Below, piece by piece: positions 25,030 through 33,921 of a stretch of DNA of 50,870 nt. The stretch is taken from positions 1-50,870 of the forward strand of contig JANWWF010000009.1 in the NCBI GenBank assembly GCA_025055755.1. The letters run 5' to 3'. A program made the position numbers and the translations under genes. Source of the DNA: Candidatus Kapaibacterium sp. GTDB lineage: Bacteria > Bacteroidota > Ignavibacteria > Kapaibacteriales > NICIL-2. The stretch's first letter is position 1. Every line of letters begins with the position of its first letter. Below the pieces are notes generated by a model. The model was not told the origin of the DNA. It searched no databases and saw only the letters and a program-made list of their open reading frames with translations.

Positions 25030-28000
25030 TTAGCGTTGGATAGTAAAGGATGCTACCCACACAGTTGTTTCCCGCTGCAGTCGAACAAAGTATGTTCCGC
25101 TTGCCAGCTGCGATAGATCCACAAGACGCTGTAGCTCGATTTGTTGTTCGGTAACGCCATTCTGCATCCCAACGATACGCCCACGTGCGTCGAAGATGAC
25201 AATCTGATCGATTATTTGTCCCGGTGGCAGTAGCAGAACTGCTGATTCGTTTCGATCGAGTGGATTAGGGAAAATGCCCCATGTGCTATTGGTAGATAGT
25301 TCCACCGTGCTGACAAAGTCAACCACACACGGACGCGAAGTTGCTGTTCCGCAGTCATTTGTTGCACGGCAGAAGTAGGTTCCACGCGTTGATGCATCCA
25401 GTGTGAAGCTATATCGAGGCTGTGTTGCTCCACTGATAATTGCGCCATTACGGTACCACTGGAACTGTGTTGCAGCAGGAGCTTCCACACGGAGTTCAAC
25501 TTGCTCCCCGCGATCAGCCACGATTTGGGGAGGTAAGTTTACCGTAAATGCGGGGAATGCAGTTTGCTCGACTCGCTGAGAGTATTGCTCGCGACCACAC
25601 GAATTTGTTGCTACGAGCGTGTAGATACCTGCAGCTCCCACACTAATTCGATTTGTCGTAGCATTGGGGATAGGAACATTATCCCGATACCACTGAAGAG
25701 TGACTGAATCACCACGAACGGTTGCGACCAGATCGGTACTTCCTTCTGGGCAGAGAGTGCTGCTTTGCGAGATACCCTGTATTTGCACTGGAGCAAGGAA
25801 AGCAATCCGAAACTGCCCGATAGTGAATTCCGCTGTGTCATTCTGCAGTGTCATCACCACGATAACCGTATATGTTCCCGTGTCTTGTGCTGTGAGGCGA
25901 TCGAGTTCGAATCCAAGCGAGTTCGGGGTAAGCACAAGGGGCAGTATTCGCTGGCGATTGACAGCGCGGGCAGCTATCAGAGGAATGGAAGGTGCACTTT
26001 GCAAGGAGAAGCTGCGTTGCAGAGGCTGACCTTCACAACCAACTACGACGGGCTGAATAGTTGCGTGCGGTGGTGTGGGGATAAGTACTCTGCTTGGGGA
26101 CGTCTGCAGCGTGCCACAAGCGGAGAATATTACGCATGTGTACACTCCTGTGTCTGAAGGAGTAACCGCTGCAATGCGGAGTAAGGAGGTACGCACGCCG
26201 CTTATGCGGGAGGATTCTGTCAGCGGCTGTCCGTTGCGGAGCCATTGGTAGCGGAGCAAGGGTGACTCGTGGCTGACCTCAACACTGAGTTCCACCCGAC
26301 GTCCTGGAAGAGCAGCGACTGTGGCAGGTGGTTGTCGAAGGATAGTAGCTGGAGGAGTGACAACAACGGTACACCGTCCTGCATCGAGAGGACGAGAAAG
26401 ACCCGCTGTTGGGATTACTGTACAGGAATACACACCGGCAGCATTCCAGGTTGTTGCAGCTACTGCATACGATGGACCTGTTGCACCACTGATGGGCTGT
26501 CCATCCTTGAACCATTGATATTGCAAGCTTGGTCCTGTTGCTGAGACTTCCAGGACAAGGGTATTCCCATAGCAGATGTACTGTGTCGGTGGTAAGCGGC
26601 GAACAACTTCGATTGGCTCTATGCCGTAGATCGCTACTGTTCCACTAATTTCATTGGCAGTAATAACGAGCGTTTGCTTGTTCGGACTCATTGATGATGG
26701 AATAACATACACGACCTCCGGTCCTAAGTCACCACCTGTTCCTGGTCCCGGTGTCTGAGCAAAGTTGCGGGTGTTGAGGTAGTCCACAAATCGCACCGCA
26801 GAAGGGTTGGTGATGTTGTACATCGCCACCCCACCAATCCGTTCAAAGCAAATAAATGCATAGGTGCTATCCCCAATAGTGGTGATAGCGACTCCTTCTG
26901 GCTCGACCCCGCGGTTGGGACTGCGTGCATCGAAGGTGTTATTGGTATTCGAGCAATTGTAGAACTGTGGGAAGAGAGCAGCGGTAATCCGGTCGAATTC
27001 ATCGCCACTGTCGAATACAAGTGAGCCGTCGGATGCAAGGATGGAAAACGAACGTGTGCCTGAGCAGTAAAGCTCATCATAATCTCCATCTCCATCGAGA
27101 TCTCCGCTGGTTCGAACAGCTTGGAGACGTCCCCATAGGGAGTCCCGGCGTATTTGGGTCGCTACTGCAGAGGGGAATGCGACTGGATCGAGCGGGAATG
27201 CACTTGTTGAGTTCAGACGGGCTTGCTCATTGTATGTGCCGTACTCACGGGTGTCCCCTTCATTCGCGGTTACCAGATAAACATTGCCGTCACTTGCGCG
27301 GTAGGTTGCGATTGCATCGGGCTGGGGCAAACCAAATACTGGTCCGGGTGCATAACGGAGCCGGATTGCATTGTCGCGGTCGCTTGGATCTATCCGCTGA
27401 GAGCGAGTAAAGCGAAGAACGCCAACAGTGATTGGTCCACCTGCAGGATCGAGCTGTATCGTACCGTTGCCAGGAATTGTTGTTGCAACTACACCGAAAT
27501 CATTGTCATTGATGATAACGAATGTGCTATCGTTGACTCGTGCTAAGCCTTCCAGTTTTTCTGGTTCGAAGCCTAACGTGGCGACATTGGCAACAAGACG
27601 GCATGCAGCAAGCCGGATACCCTGGTTGATCAAACCTTGTATGCCAAGGGATTCAAAAGTTGCTCCTGATGGAAGATTCACCGGCGCAGTTAGGGTGTTC
27701 GTAGCAGTGCGGATATTGACTTCATAGAGCAGTTTTTTCGATTGGCGCCCCTGACGAGAATCGCGAATCGCAACAAGGAACTGCCCATTGCCCAGGGCCA
27801 CAGCATCTCCAATCTTGTCAACAAGATCGGCACTCCGAAGCTGCAGTAATGGGAGGAGATACTCCCCTGTCACTGTTGCGGTGGTGTAATCAAATTCGAG
27901 GATACGGACAATGCTGGAGTTACGAGAGATTGCGTTGGTTGTTGAGTTTGGATTGTCAAGCGGGCTTTGGACAAACAGGTAGAGTTTATTTCCTTCGACC

Positions 28001-29433
28001 GCGATTGCTTCAAATCCACGGTTCGGGCGGCGCCGTGCATAGACAGCAGGGAAGACCTCCTGTCCAAATGTTCCTGGTGCTGCACCAACTGCTGCTGCTG
28101 TTCCGATAGGAACATAGCGTGCAAGGAGAACACCACTGGAGTCGAAACGGTAAAGCGCAGGACGGTATTCATCACATGCCCAGAAGTCACCATTTGGTGT
28201 GCGAACAATGCCTTCCAAATCAGCCCCAAGCGGATCATTCGGAACAGGATTGCCAAATAAGTCGCATGCAAATTCATCAGTGTACGCAAGGTTCTGCGCC
28301 TGTGCTTGCATATTCGGCAGTCCCGTCAAAGGAGTAGTGCCATTGCTGCGGTAGAGGAGAATCTGCCGGTGGGTGCGGATTTGCCCAGTGGAAGGATTCA
28401 GATGGAATTCGACAATTCGCGGCTGAAACGACGGGAGAGCAAATGGGCGATATCGCACCGAGCCGAATTGGGTTGGCTCAGCATTTGGTCCCCGATCGGT
28501 AACAGCATAAAAACGCCACCATCCATCGGGAGTAGTGCCATCATACCAGAGTCCTGAAAGCCCACCCAATAGAATAGTTTGCCCGCCTGGAGTTGTTCCC
28601 AGCGGAGGACGCTGGCTGATTGGATACTCGTGAAGAGTGAGAGTCAAACCCCCTTTGCGGTAGTCCGTTGGTGCAATAGGCAAAAGCTCGCGCACTGTCG
28701 CCGAGGGGATGTCAATCACTGCTATCGCATTGTTTTCTTGCAACGTCACATATGCTGTCTGTCCGTCCGGTGACACAGCGATGTATTCTGGCTCCAAGTC
28801 TTGCGCAACAGTGGGATTGTTCGGTGCCCCAATCCGGATGCCGCAGAGTCGGAGGGAGTCACGCCGTGCGTTGAACGCACTAAATGTTACCGTGCGGACA
28901 GTGGGAGCAGAAACATTCTGCACATCAATGATGCTTACGGAGCCTTCAGGGTCAATCGTGTAATCATCACTGGGTTCTCCCTCGTTTGCCACTAAAACAT
29001 AGCGTCCATCGGGGGTAAAGGTGACCATATCAGGCACGCTTCCGACTGTGACCATCGAGAGAAGGCGTCCATTAGTGTCCAGCAAGAGCACTTTCCCGGG
29101 ATTTGTCCGAATAGTGTCCTCGATAGCGACAGCAAGGAGTGAACGGTAGACAGCAACAGAGTTGACGATGCCTCCATAGCGGATGAGGCTGCTGTCGAAG
29201 ACTAAGCGAGGTAGGTTAGGAGTACGAATATCGAGCGCTATGAGGCGTGAACCTTGGGCGCAGGTAAGAAAGAGTCGCTTACTGGCAGAGTCGTAGGCAA
29301 CTGTTTCTGCCCCTCCGACATTGTACAGCCCGGTTGCATAGCGGCCCAGGAACCGCATCACACGACCTTGCTGATATTGAGCGATAAGGAGGACACTACT
29401 GGCTATGAACCATGCGATAATCCGGTATATCAT
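25030..29433 (-). CDS. Large T9SS-secreted protein: choice-of-anchor-I propeller, phytase-type esterase, Ig-like repeats
   Basis: 1467 residues. After a signal peptide (MIYRIIAWFIASSVLLIAQ) comes a choice-of-anchor I-like propeller (VPDMVTFTPDGRYVLVANEGEP). An esterase-like domain of the phytase family (GGLSGLWYDG, YAVTDRGPNAEP, ADLEGIVRTPNGDFWACDEYRP) then appears inserted, after which the propeller resumes (GTRSFSILASDGSLVFDSGDEFDR, RGVEPEGVAITTIGDSTYAF, RIGGVAMYNITNP). Several Ig-like domains follow, each with YQW and GVYTC-type motifs, and a C-terminal T9SS type A domain (WGIFPNPLDRNES, LASGTYFVRLQR). It likely works on the cell surface or is released. The esterase-like part suggests action on phosphate or organic esters, but catalysis is unproven. 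Start 29433 was chosen for the signal peptide. Confidence 0.82.
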   Translation of the reverse strand: MIYRIIAWFIASSVLLIAQYQQGRVMRFLGRYATGLYNVGGAETVAYDSASKRLFLTCAQGSRLIALDIRTPNLPRLVFDSSLIRYGGIVNSVAVYRSLLAVAIEDTIRTNPGKVLLLDTNGRLLSMVTVGSVPDMVTFTPDGRYVLVANEGEPSDDYTIDPEGSVSIIDVQNVSAPTVRTVTFSAFNARRDSLRLCGIRIGAPNNPTVAQDLEPEYIAVSPDGQTAYVTLQENNAIAVIDIPSATVRELLPIAPTDYRKGGLTLTLHEYPISQRPPLGTTPGGQTILLGGLSGLWYDGTTPDGWWRFYAVTDRGPNAEPTQFGSVRYRPFALPSFQPRIVEFHLNPSTGQIRTHRQILLYRSNGTTPLTGLPNMQAQAQNLAYTDEFACDLFGNPVPNDPLGADLEGIVRTPNGDFWACDEYRPALYRFDSSGVLLARYVPIGTAAAVGAAPGTFGQEVFPAVYARRRPNRGFEAIAVEGNKLYLFVQSPLDNPNSTTNAISRNSSIVRILEFDYTTATVTGEYLLPLLQLRSADLVDKIGDAVALGNGQFLVAIRDSRQGRQSKKLLYEVNIRTATNTLTAPVNLPSGATFESLGIQGLINQGIRLAACRLVANVATLGFEPEKLEGLARVNDSTFVIINDNDFGVVATTIPGNGTIQLDPAGGPITVGVLRFTRSQRIDPSDRDNAIRLRYAPGPVFGLPQPDAIATYRASDGNVYLVTANEGDTREYGTYNEQARLNSTSAFPLDPVAFPSAVATQIRRDSLWGRLQAVRTSGDLDGDGDYDELYCSGTRSFSILASDGSLVFDSGDEFDRITAALFPQFYNCSNTNNTFDARSPNRGVEPEGVAITTIGDSTYAFICFERIGGVAMYNITNPSAVRFVDYLNTRNFAQTPGPGTGGDLGPEVVYVIPSSMSPNKQTLVITANEISGTVAIYGIEPIEVVRRLPPTQYICYGNTLVLEVSATGPSLQYQWFKDGQPISGATGPSYAVAATTWNAAGVYSCTVIPTAGLSRPLDAGRCTVVVTPPATILRQPPATVAALPGRRVELSVEVSHESPLLRYQWLRNGQPLTESSRISGVRTSLLRIAAVTPSDTGVYTCVIFSACGTLQTSPSRVLIPTPPHATIQPVVVGCEGQPLQRSFSLQSAPSIPLIAARAVNRQRILPLVLTPNSLGFELDRLTAQDTGTYTVIVVMTLQNDTAEFTIGQFRIAFLAPVQIQGISQSSTLCPEGSTDLVATVRGDSVTLQWYRDNVPIPNATTNRISVGAAGIYTLVATNSCGREQYSQRVEQTAFPAFTVNLPPQIVADRGEQVELRVEAPAATQFQWYRNGAIISGATQPRYSFTLDASTRGTYFCRATNDCGTATSRPCVVDFVSTVELSTNSTWGIFPNPLDRNESAVLLLPPGQIIDQIVIFDARGRIVGMQNGVTEQQIELQRLVDLSQLASGTYFVRLQRETTVWVASFTIQR

Positions 29434-29487
29434 CGGTGATGACTCGAAATAGTCCAACTCTATTCGCTTGCGAAACTCCCTGTTCGG

Positions 29488-29499
29488 TGTTACGTAACC
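29488..29499. promoter_or_regulatory. TTACGTAA palindrome upstream of yceI
   Basis: GTGTTACGTAAC contains the palindrome TTACGTAA (29490-29497) about 180 bases before the yceI start, in the gap between two divergent genes. A nearly identical extended motif lies between phoD and pstC. The shared motif may be an operator for a common regulator; this is inference from two sites. Confidence 0.3.
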
Positions 29500-29680
29500 A
29501 TTACCGTAATCTTAGCATGTTGTTGCCTCCATGTGGCATTATCGCAGTGCCAGAGGTGATTAGTATTACAGTTCTCCCCATGGGTGATCTTTTGCAGAGC
29601 TCTTCTTACACTACATGGGCAGATTGCCCGTCATGCAGCCCATCTGCTGTTTTGATGTTACACCATTAGTTGGATGTTCT

Positions 29681-30277
29681 ATGAAACGTATGCTTGCTCT
29701 TCTGTTGGCCGCAGTGCTACCATTGTTTGCACAACAAAGTTCATGGAAGGTAGATCAAAGCCATTCAAACGTGCTTTTTACCGTTGACCACCTTGTTATT
29801 TCAGAAGTGACGGGATACTTCAAGGTGTTTGATGGAACTGTAACTGTGAGCAAGCCAGACTGGAGCGATGCCAAGATAGAGTTCACAGTGGACGTCAATT
29901 CTATAAATACGGATAATGAAAAACGGGACAGCCACCTCCGCAGCGAGGATTTCTTCGATGCCCCCCGTTATCCGAAGGCTACATTCACAGCGACAGGCAT
30001 GAAGAAGGTCGGCACCAATAAGTACAAGCTTACGGGAGACTTAACGATTCGTGGAGTGACTAAAAAAGTTACGTGGGACGTAACCTTCAAGGGACAAACA
30101 AAGGATCCCTGGGGGAACACGCGGGCTGGATTTGTTGCGGAAACTACGATCAATCGTTTTGACTATGGGTTGAAGTGGAATAACTTAACTGAGACTGGCG
30201 GACTGGTTGTGGGTAAAGATGTGCGGGTCCGTATCAATATAGAATTGATAAAATCGTCTTCATCATCGGGTAGTTGA
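29681..30277 (+). CDS. YceI-family periplasmic protein
   Basis: 198 residues with a signal peptide (MKRMLALLLAAVLPLFAQ) and a lipocalin-like YceI barrel: WKVDQSHSNVLFTVDHL at the start, then FFDAPRYPKATFTATG, GDLTIRGVTKKVTWDVTF, and GFVAETTINRFDYGLKWN. The family binds long-chain isoprenoid or lipid molecules and is often stress-induced. The start at 29681 was chosen for its signal peptide. A terminator follows, then a MarR gene, a pairing often seen for yceI. Confidence 0.9.
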   Translation: MKRMLALLLAAVLPLFAQQSSWKVDQSHSNVLFTVDHLVISEVTGYFKVFDGTVTVSKPDWSDAKIEFTVDVNSINTDNEKRDSHLRSEDFFDAPRYPKATFTATGMKKVGTNKYKLTGDLTIRGVTKKVTWDVTFKGQTKDPWGNTRAGFVAETTINRFDYGLKWNNLTETGGLVVGKDVRVRINIELIKSSSSSGS

Positions 30278-30306
30278 GGGGTTGCATTACCTCCGGGTTT
30301 TCATCC

Positions 30307-30340
30307 ATGCGGGCGCTATCTTTGCGCTCGCATTTTTTTT
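30307..30340 (+). terminator. Rho-independent terminator after yceI
   Basis: Stem ATGCGGGCGC (30307-30316) with GCGCTCGCAT (30324-30333), one G-T pair, a 7-base loop, then seven more T. It lies 30 bases past the yceI stop and 25 before the MarR start. Confidence 0.88.
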
Positions 30341-30364
30341 ACCACTCGCATTTTTTACGGAAGC

Positions 30365-30835
30365 ATGGTGCGCGTAGAAGAAGAACTTCTGCAACAGCAT
30401 TTGTACCGTTCAGATAAAGAACGATTATTAGTCACCATCCTCCGGACAAGTGCGTGGATAGGAGAGCAATTTCAACGGGTGCTAGAACCCTACAGCATTA
30501 CTCAGCAGCAGTACAACGTTCTTCGGATTCTGCGAGGTAGCAAGGAGCCACTTTCTACCTGCGACATCCGACGGCGGATGATTGATCGTGCCTCGGACAC
30601 CTCGCGCATTGTCGATCGGCTGATTGAAAAAGGATTAGCGCAAAAGACACCCTCATCGGTGGATCGACGGCGTATCGAGGTGCATATCACTGAACAAGGG
30701 AGAAAACTACTCGAAACGTTGGATCCTGTCGTTCGTCGGTTCCATCGGCTTGCTGATGTGCTCACGCAGGCAGAGCGGATGGTTGTTGTCGAATTACTCG
30801 ACCGTCTGCGTAGTCAGTCCGATGCTGACCATTGA
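30365..30835 (+). CDS. MarR-family transcriptional regulator
   Basis: 156-residue winged-helix dimer regulator. ITQQQYNVLRILRGSKEPLSTCDIRRRMIDRASDTSRIVDRLIEKGLAQKTPSSVDRRRIEVHITEQG is the classic MarR domain with the wing DRRR. It lies directly after yceI but separated by a terminator, and its 3' end overlaps trmB by 14 bases. In related bacteria MarR genes next to yceI commonly control it; here that is inferred from position only. The ligand is unknown. Confidence 0.9.
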   Translation: MVRVEEELLQQHLYRSDKERLLVTILRTSAWIGEQFQRVLEPYSITQQQYNVLRILRGSKEPLSTCDIRRRMIDRASDTSRIVDRLIEKGLAQKTPSSVDRRRIEVHITEQGRKLLETLDPVVRRFHRLADVLTQAERMVVVELLDRLRSQSDADH

Positions 30836-31496
30836 CTTACGGAAGTATCCTCAGCCGCGAATTCGCCATCATACGAATCCGCAGGTATATTTGCCACGGC
30901 ATCAGCTCCATGTAGTGCCGCCGTCATACCCCCCGTGCATTGAACGCCTCGATTGGCACCATCTTTTTTCTGATGGCCGTCCCCCGACCATAGTTGATAT
31001 CGGGTGTGGAATGGGACGGTTCTTGCTTTCCTATGCTCTCAACCATCCTGAACAAAACATTCTCGGCATCGAAGTGCGGAAACCAGCTGCCGATTGGATA
31101 ACAACTGTCATCAATGGAGAGGGCATCAAGAATGCTGCAGCGCTTTGGTATTCGGTGGCAAATGGGCTGCCGTTTCTCGACGATGCCTCCGTCGAAATGG
31201 TAACGTACTTTTTCCCTGATCCGTGGTTCAAAAAGCGCCACATCAAACGTCGTGCTTTTACTCCTGCACTTGTTGCCGAGATTTACCGTATACTACGTCC
31301 TGATGGTGCTTTATACCTCATGACTGATGTCCCAATGGTAGATGAATATCAGCGTGAAATTCTACACCAGCACGGGGGATTTTCAATCGAAGAAGTGCAT
31401 TCCGATGATGAATGGTTTGCTGAACGTACAGACCAGGAGCTTTTTTGCCTGAGCAAGGGGATTCCGTATGTTCGACTTCGCTGTCGGAAACGATAG
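30822..31496 (+). CDS. trmB: tRNA (guanine-N7)-methyltransferase
   Basis: Makes m7G46 in the variable loop of tRNAs from S-adenosylmethionine. The 224 residues contain the cofactor site VDIGCGMGRFLLSYA, LGIEVRKPAADW, and the family signature TYFFPDPWFKKRHIKRR. Start 30822 (MLTIDLRKYPQPRIR) overlaps the end of the MarR gene; the frame is open to 30750, but that extension lies inside the MarR coding region. Confidence 0.92.
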   Translation: MLTIDLRKYPQPRIRHHTNPQVYLPRHQLHVVPPSYPPCIERLDWHHLFSDGRPPTIVDIGCGMGRFLLSYALNHPEQNILGIEVRKPAADWITTVINGEGIKNAAALWYSVANGLPFLDDASVEMVTYFFPDPWFKKRHIKRRAFTPALVAEIYRILRPDGALYLMTDVPMVDEYQREILHQHGGFSIEEVHSDDEWFAERTDQELFCLSKGIPYVRLRCRKR

Positions 31497-31506
31497 GAAT
31501 AGCGTC

Positions 31507-32322
31507 ATGCTTCGTCCGTCGCTTCCTCGTCGCATTGTTTGCCTGACCGAAGAGACTACTGAAACACTTTACGCGTTGGGTGCAGATGATCTGATCGTTG
31601 GCATTTCAGGATTTACCGTTCGTCCACCCCAGGCACGCAAGACAAAGCCCAAAGTGAGCACTTACCTGGAGGCTAATATCGAAAAAATTCGGGCACTTGA
31701 GCCCGATGTGGTGTTGGCATGGTCAGACCTTCAAGCTCCTATTGTCGAGCAGCTTGTGCGTGAGGGCATCGAGGTTGTGTGTTTCAACCATCGGTCTGTG
31801 GAAGGAATTCTCAGCATGATTCTTCGCCTTGGTGCACTGATAGGGAAGTACGCAGAGGCGGAACTGTACGTTGCTCAGTTGATAAGGAGCCTGGAGCAAT
31901 ACCGCCAACACGGACTGCAACGACAGCGCCATCCCCGTGTGTACTTTGAAGAATGGTACGATCCAATTATCACGGGGATCCGATGGGTTAGCGAGCTTAT
32001 TGAACTTTGTGGAGGGGAGGACATCTTTGCTGAACATCGGCAATACCCTGATGCAAAACGGCGTATCGTCGCTGATCCTCTGGAGGTTGTTCGCCGTCAG
32101 CCCGATATCATGATTGCGTCATGGTGTGGAAAGGGATTCAAACCAGAAAAGGTTCGCCAGCGTCCTGGATGGGACCAGATTCCTGCCATTGCCAATGGAG
32201 AGCTCCATGAAATTCACTCCGCGATTATACTGCAGCCTGGACCAGCTGCATTGACTGACGGCATTGCTGCAATCAATGCGATTTTGGACCGATGGGAAGA
32301 GCGGCAGACTGCTCATAGCTAA
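31507..32322 (+). CDS. Substrate-binding-protein-like (BtuF/FhuD fold) protein without signal peptide
   Basis: 271 residues of the periplasmic-binding-protein fold used for cobalamin and iron-chelate uptake: RIVCLTEETTETLYALGADDLIVGISGF at the start, then KVSTYLEANIEKIRALEPDVVLAW, and VVCFNHRSVEGILSMILRLGALIG. No signal peptide or lipobox is present, so it may be cytoplasmic or exported by another route. No permease or ATPase gene is adjacent. It starts 10 bases after trmB with AGGAAT ahead of the ATG. Start 31468 is possible but lies within trmB. Cobalamin is a plausible ligand but unproven. Confidence 0.75.
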   Translation: MLRPSLPRRIVCLTEETTETLYALGADDLIVGISGFTVRPPQARKTKPKVSTYLEANIEKIRALEPDVVLAWSDLQAPIVEQLVREGIEVVCFNHRSVEGILSMILRLGALIGKYAEAELYVAQLIRSLEQYRQHGLQRQRHPRVYFEEWYDPIITGIRWVSELIELCGGEDIFAEHRQYPDAKRRIVADPLEVVRRQPDIMIASWCGKGFKPEKVRQRPGWDQIPAIANGELHEIHSAIILQPGPAALTDGIAAINAILDRWEERQTAHS

Positions 32323-32346
32323 GCAGAGGCTGGGTGCCCTGGTGTT

Positions 32347-33882
32347 TCAGTGACGAAAATGCCGCATGCCTGTGAAGATCATGGCAATGTTTCGCTCGTT
32401 GGCGGCACGAATAACCTCTTCGTCACGGATTGAGCCGCCAGGCTGAATGATGGCGGTTGCTCCGGCTTCTGCGCACTGGATAACTCCATCGGCGAAGGGG
32501 AAAAATGCATCGCTGGCTACTGCAGAACCACGAAGGTCTAAACCAAACTGTTGCGCCTTCCATGCCGCAATTCGTGCGCTATCCACTCGCGATGGTTGTC
32601 CTGCTCCAATGGCAAGAGTACGATCGGCGCGGGCATACACGATGGCGTTTGACTTCGCGTGCTTTGCTACCTTCCAGGCAAACATCATTGCCTGAAACTC
32701 TGCATCGGTTGGCTCTCGTTCAGTGACCACTTGCAAGTCTTGACTACGTAATAGCTCGACATCTGGCGTTTGAATGAGGAGTCCAGCAGTGACACTGCGA
32801 ACGACGCTATAGCGGCGATACTGCTCTATTGCCTCAGTGTTGAACCGTATCAGGCGCCGATCTTTCTTTTTTGTCAGCACACCAAGTGCTGCTTCACTGA
32901 ATGCAGGGGCAGCAATAAGCTCGATGAAAAGGGGATGAATGGATGCCGCAAATTCCTCGTCTATAGGAACGTTCGTCGCAACGATGCCCCCAAATGGCGA
33001 GACAGTGTCCGTTGCATATGCTTTTTCCCATGCTTCGGTTAGCGTATCTCCTGAACCCACTCCACAGGGATTGGTGTGCTTGACGATCACAACGGTTGGT
33101 TCGGAGAACTCCAAGACAAGCTGCACGGCAGCGTCTAAGTCGAGGATGTTGTTGTAGGATAGTTCCTTCCCGTGAATGTGAAGAAACGCTTGGTCGAATG
33201 CGCCAAAGAGTGCTGCCCGTTGGTGGGGATTTTCTCCGTAGCGCACATCGAAACGGCGTGGCTCGCTCAGAGTGCAATAGGTGTGCTCCACCAGCGAAGG
33301 TTCGAAGTACTGAGCAACTTGGGCATCGTACCATGCAGTGTATTGGAATGCCTTTGCAGCAAGCTGACGTCGGAGAGGGAGAGGAACTGTTCCTGTTGTG
33401 CGGATGCTCTCAAGCACCGAAGGATAATCCTCCGGTAGCACAACAGGCACAACCCAGCGGTAATTCTTGGCTGCGGCGCGGAGCATTGCTGGTCCGCCGA
33501 TGTCAATCATCTCGGTGATGTGCTCTTCGTCGCTGCTATGAGCTGCTGCTTCTGCAAAGGGATAGAAGTTAACGCAAACTAAGTCGATTGGCGTAATTCC
33601 ATGTTGGCGAAGGTGCTCCATGTGTTGCAGATTATCGCGCTGCGCAAGTAGTGCAGCATGGATAGCGGGGTGAAGCGTTTTAACCCGTCCATCGAGCAGT
33701 TCAGGCATCTGCGTAACAGTCTCAACTAATGTGACGGGAATTTCCGCTTGCCGTAGGGCACGTGCTGTACCACCTGTGGAGAGAATTTCAACGCCGAGTG
33801 CGCTGAGTTCTCGAGCAAACTCAACTATCCCAGTTTTTTCCCATGCACTCAGCAGGGCACGCTGAATTGGAGGTGTTTCCAT
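32347..33882 (-). CDS. purH: Bifunctional AICAR transformylase / IMP cyclohydrolase
   Basis: Catalyses the last two steps of IMP synthesis: formyl transfer to AICAR, then ring closure. The 511-residue protein has the N-terminal IMP cyclohydrolase domain ([54 protein letters not shown]). The transformylase domain has [29 protein letters not shown], and [12 protein letters not shown] with the catalytic Lys-His. The end [28 protein letters not shown] is typical. Start 33882 ([18 protein letters not shown]) fits better than 33909. Convergent with the binding-protein-like gene. Confidence 0.95.
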   Translation of the reverse strand: METPPIQRALLSAWEKTGIVEFARELSALGVEILSTGGTARALRQAEIPVTLVETVTQMPELLDGRVKTLHPAIHAALLAQRDNLQHMEHLRQHGITPIDLVCVNFYPFAEAAAHSSDEEHITEMIDIGGPAMLRAAAKNYRWVVPVVLPEDYPSVLESIRTTGTVPLPLRRQLAAKAFQYTAWYDAQVAQYFEPSLVEHTYCTLSEPRRFDVRYGENPHQRAALFGAFDQAFLHIHGKELSYNNILDLDAAVQLVLEFSEPTVVIVKHTNPCGVGSGDTLTEAWEKAYATDTVSPFGGIVATNVPIDEEFAASIHPLFIELIAAPAFSEAALGVLTKKKDRRLIRFNTEAIEQYRRYSVVRSVTAGLLIQTPDVELLRSQDLQVVTEREPTDAEFQAMMFAWKVAKHAKSNAIVYARADRTLAIGAGQPSRVDSARIAAWKAQQFGLDLRGSAVASDAFFPFADGVIQCAEAGATAIIQPGGSIRDEEVIRAANERNIAMIFTGMRHFRH

Positions 33883-33921
33883 GGAAAGAAAAGGCAACGG
33901 TAATGCCACGAAATTAGAGGT

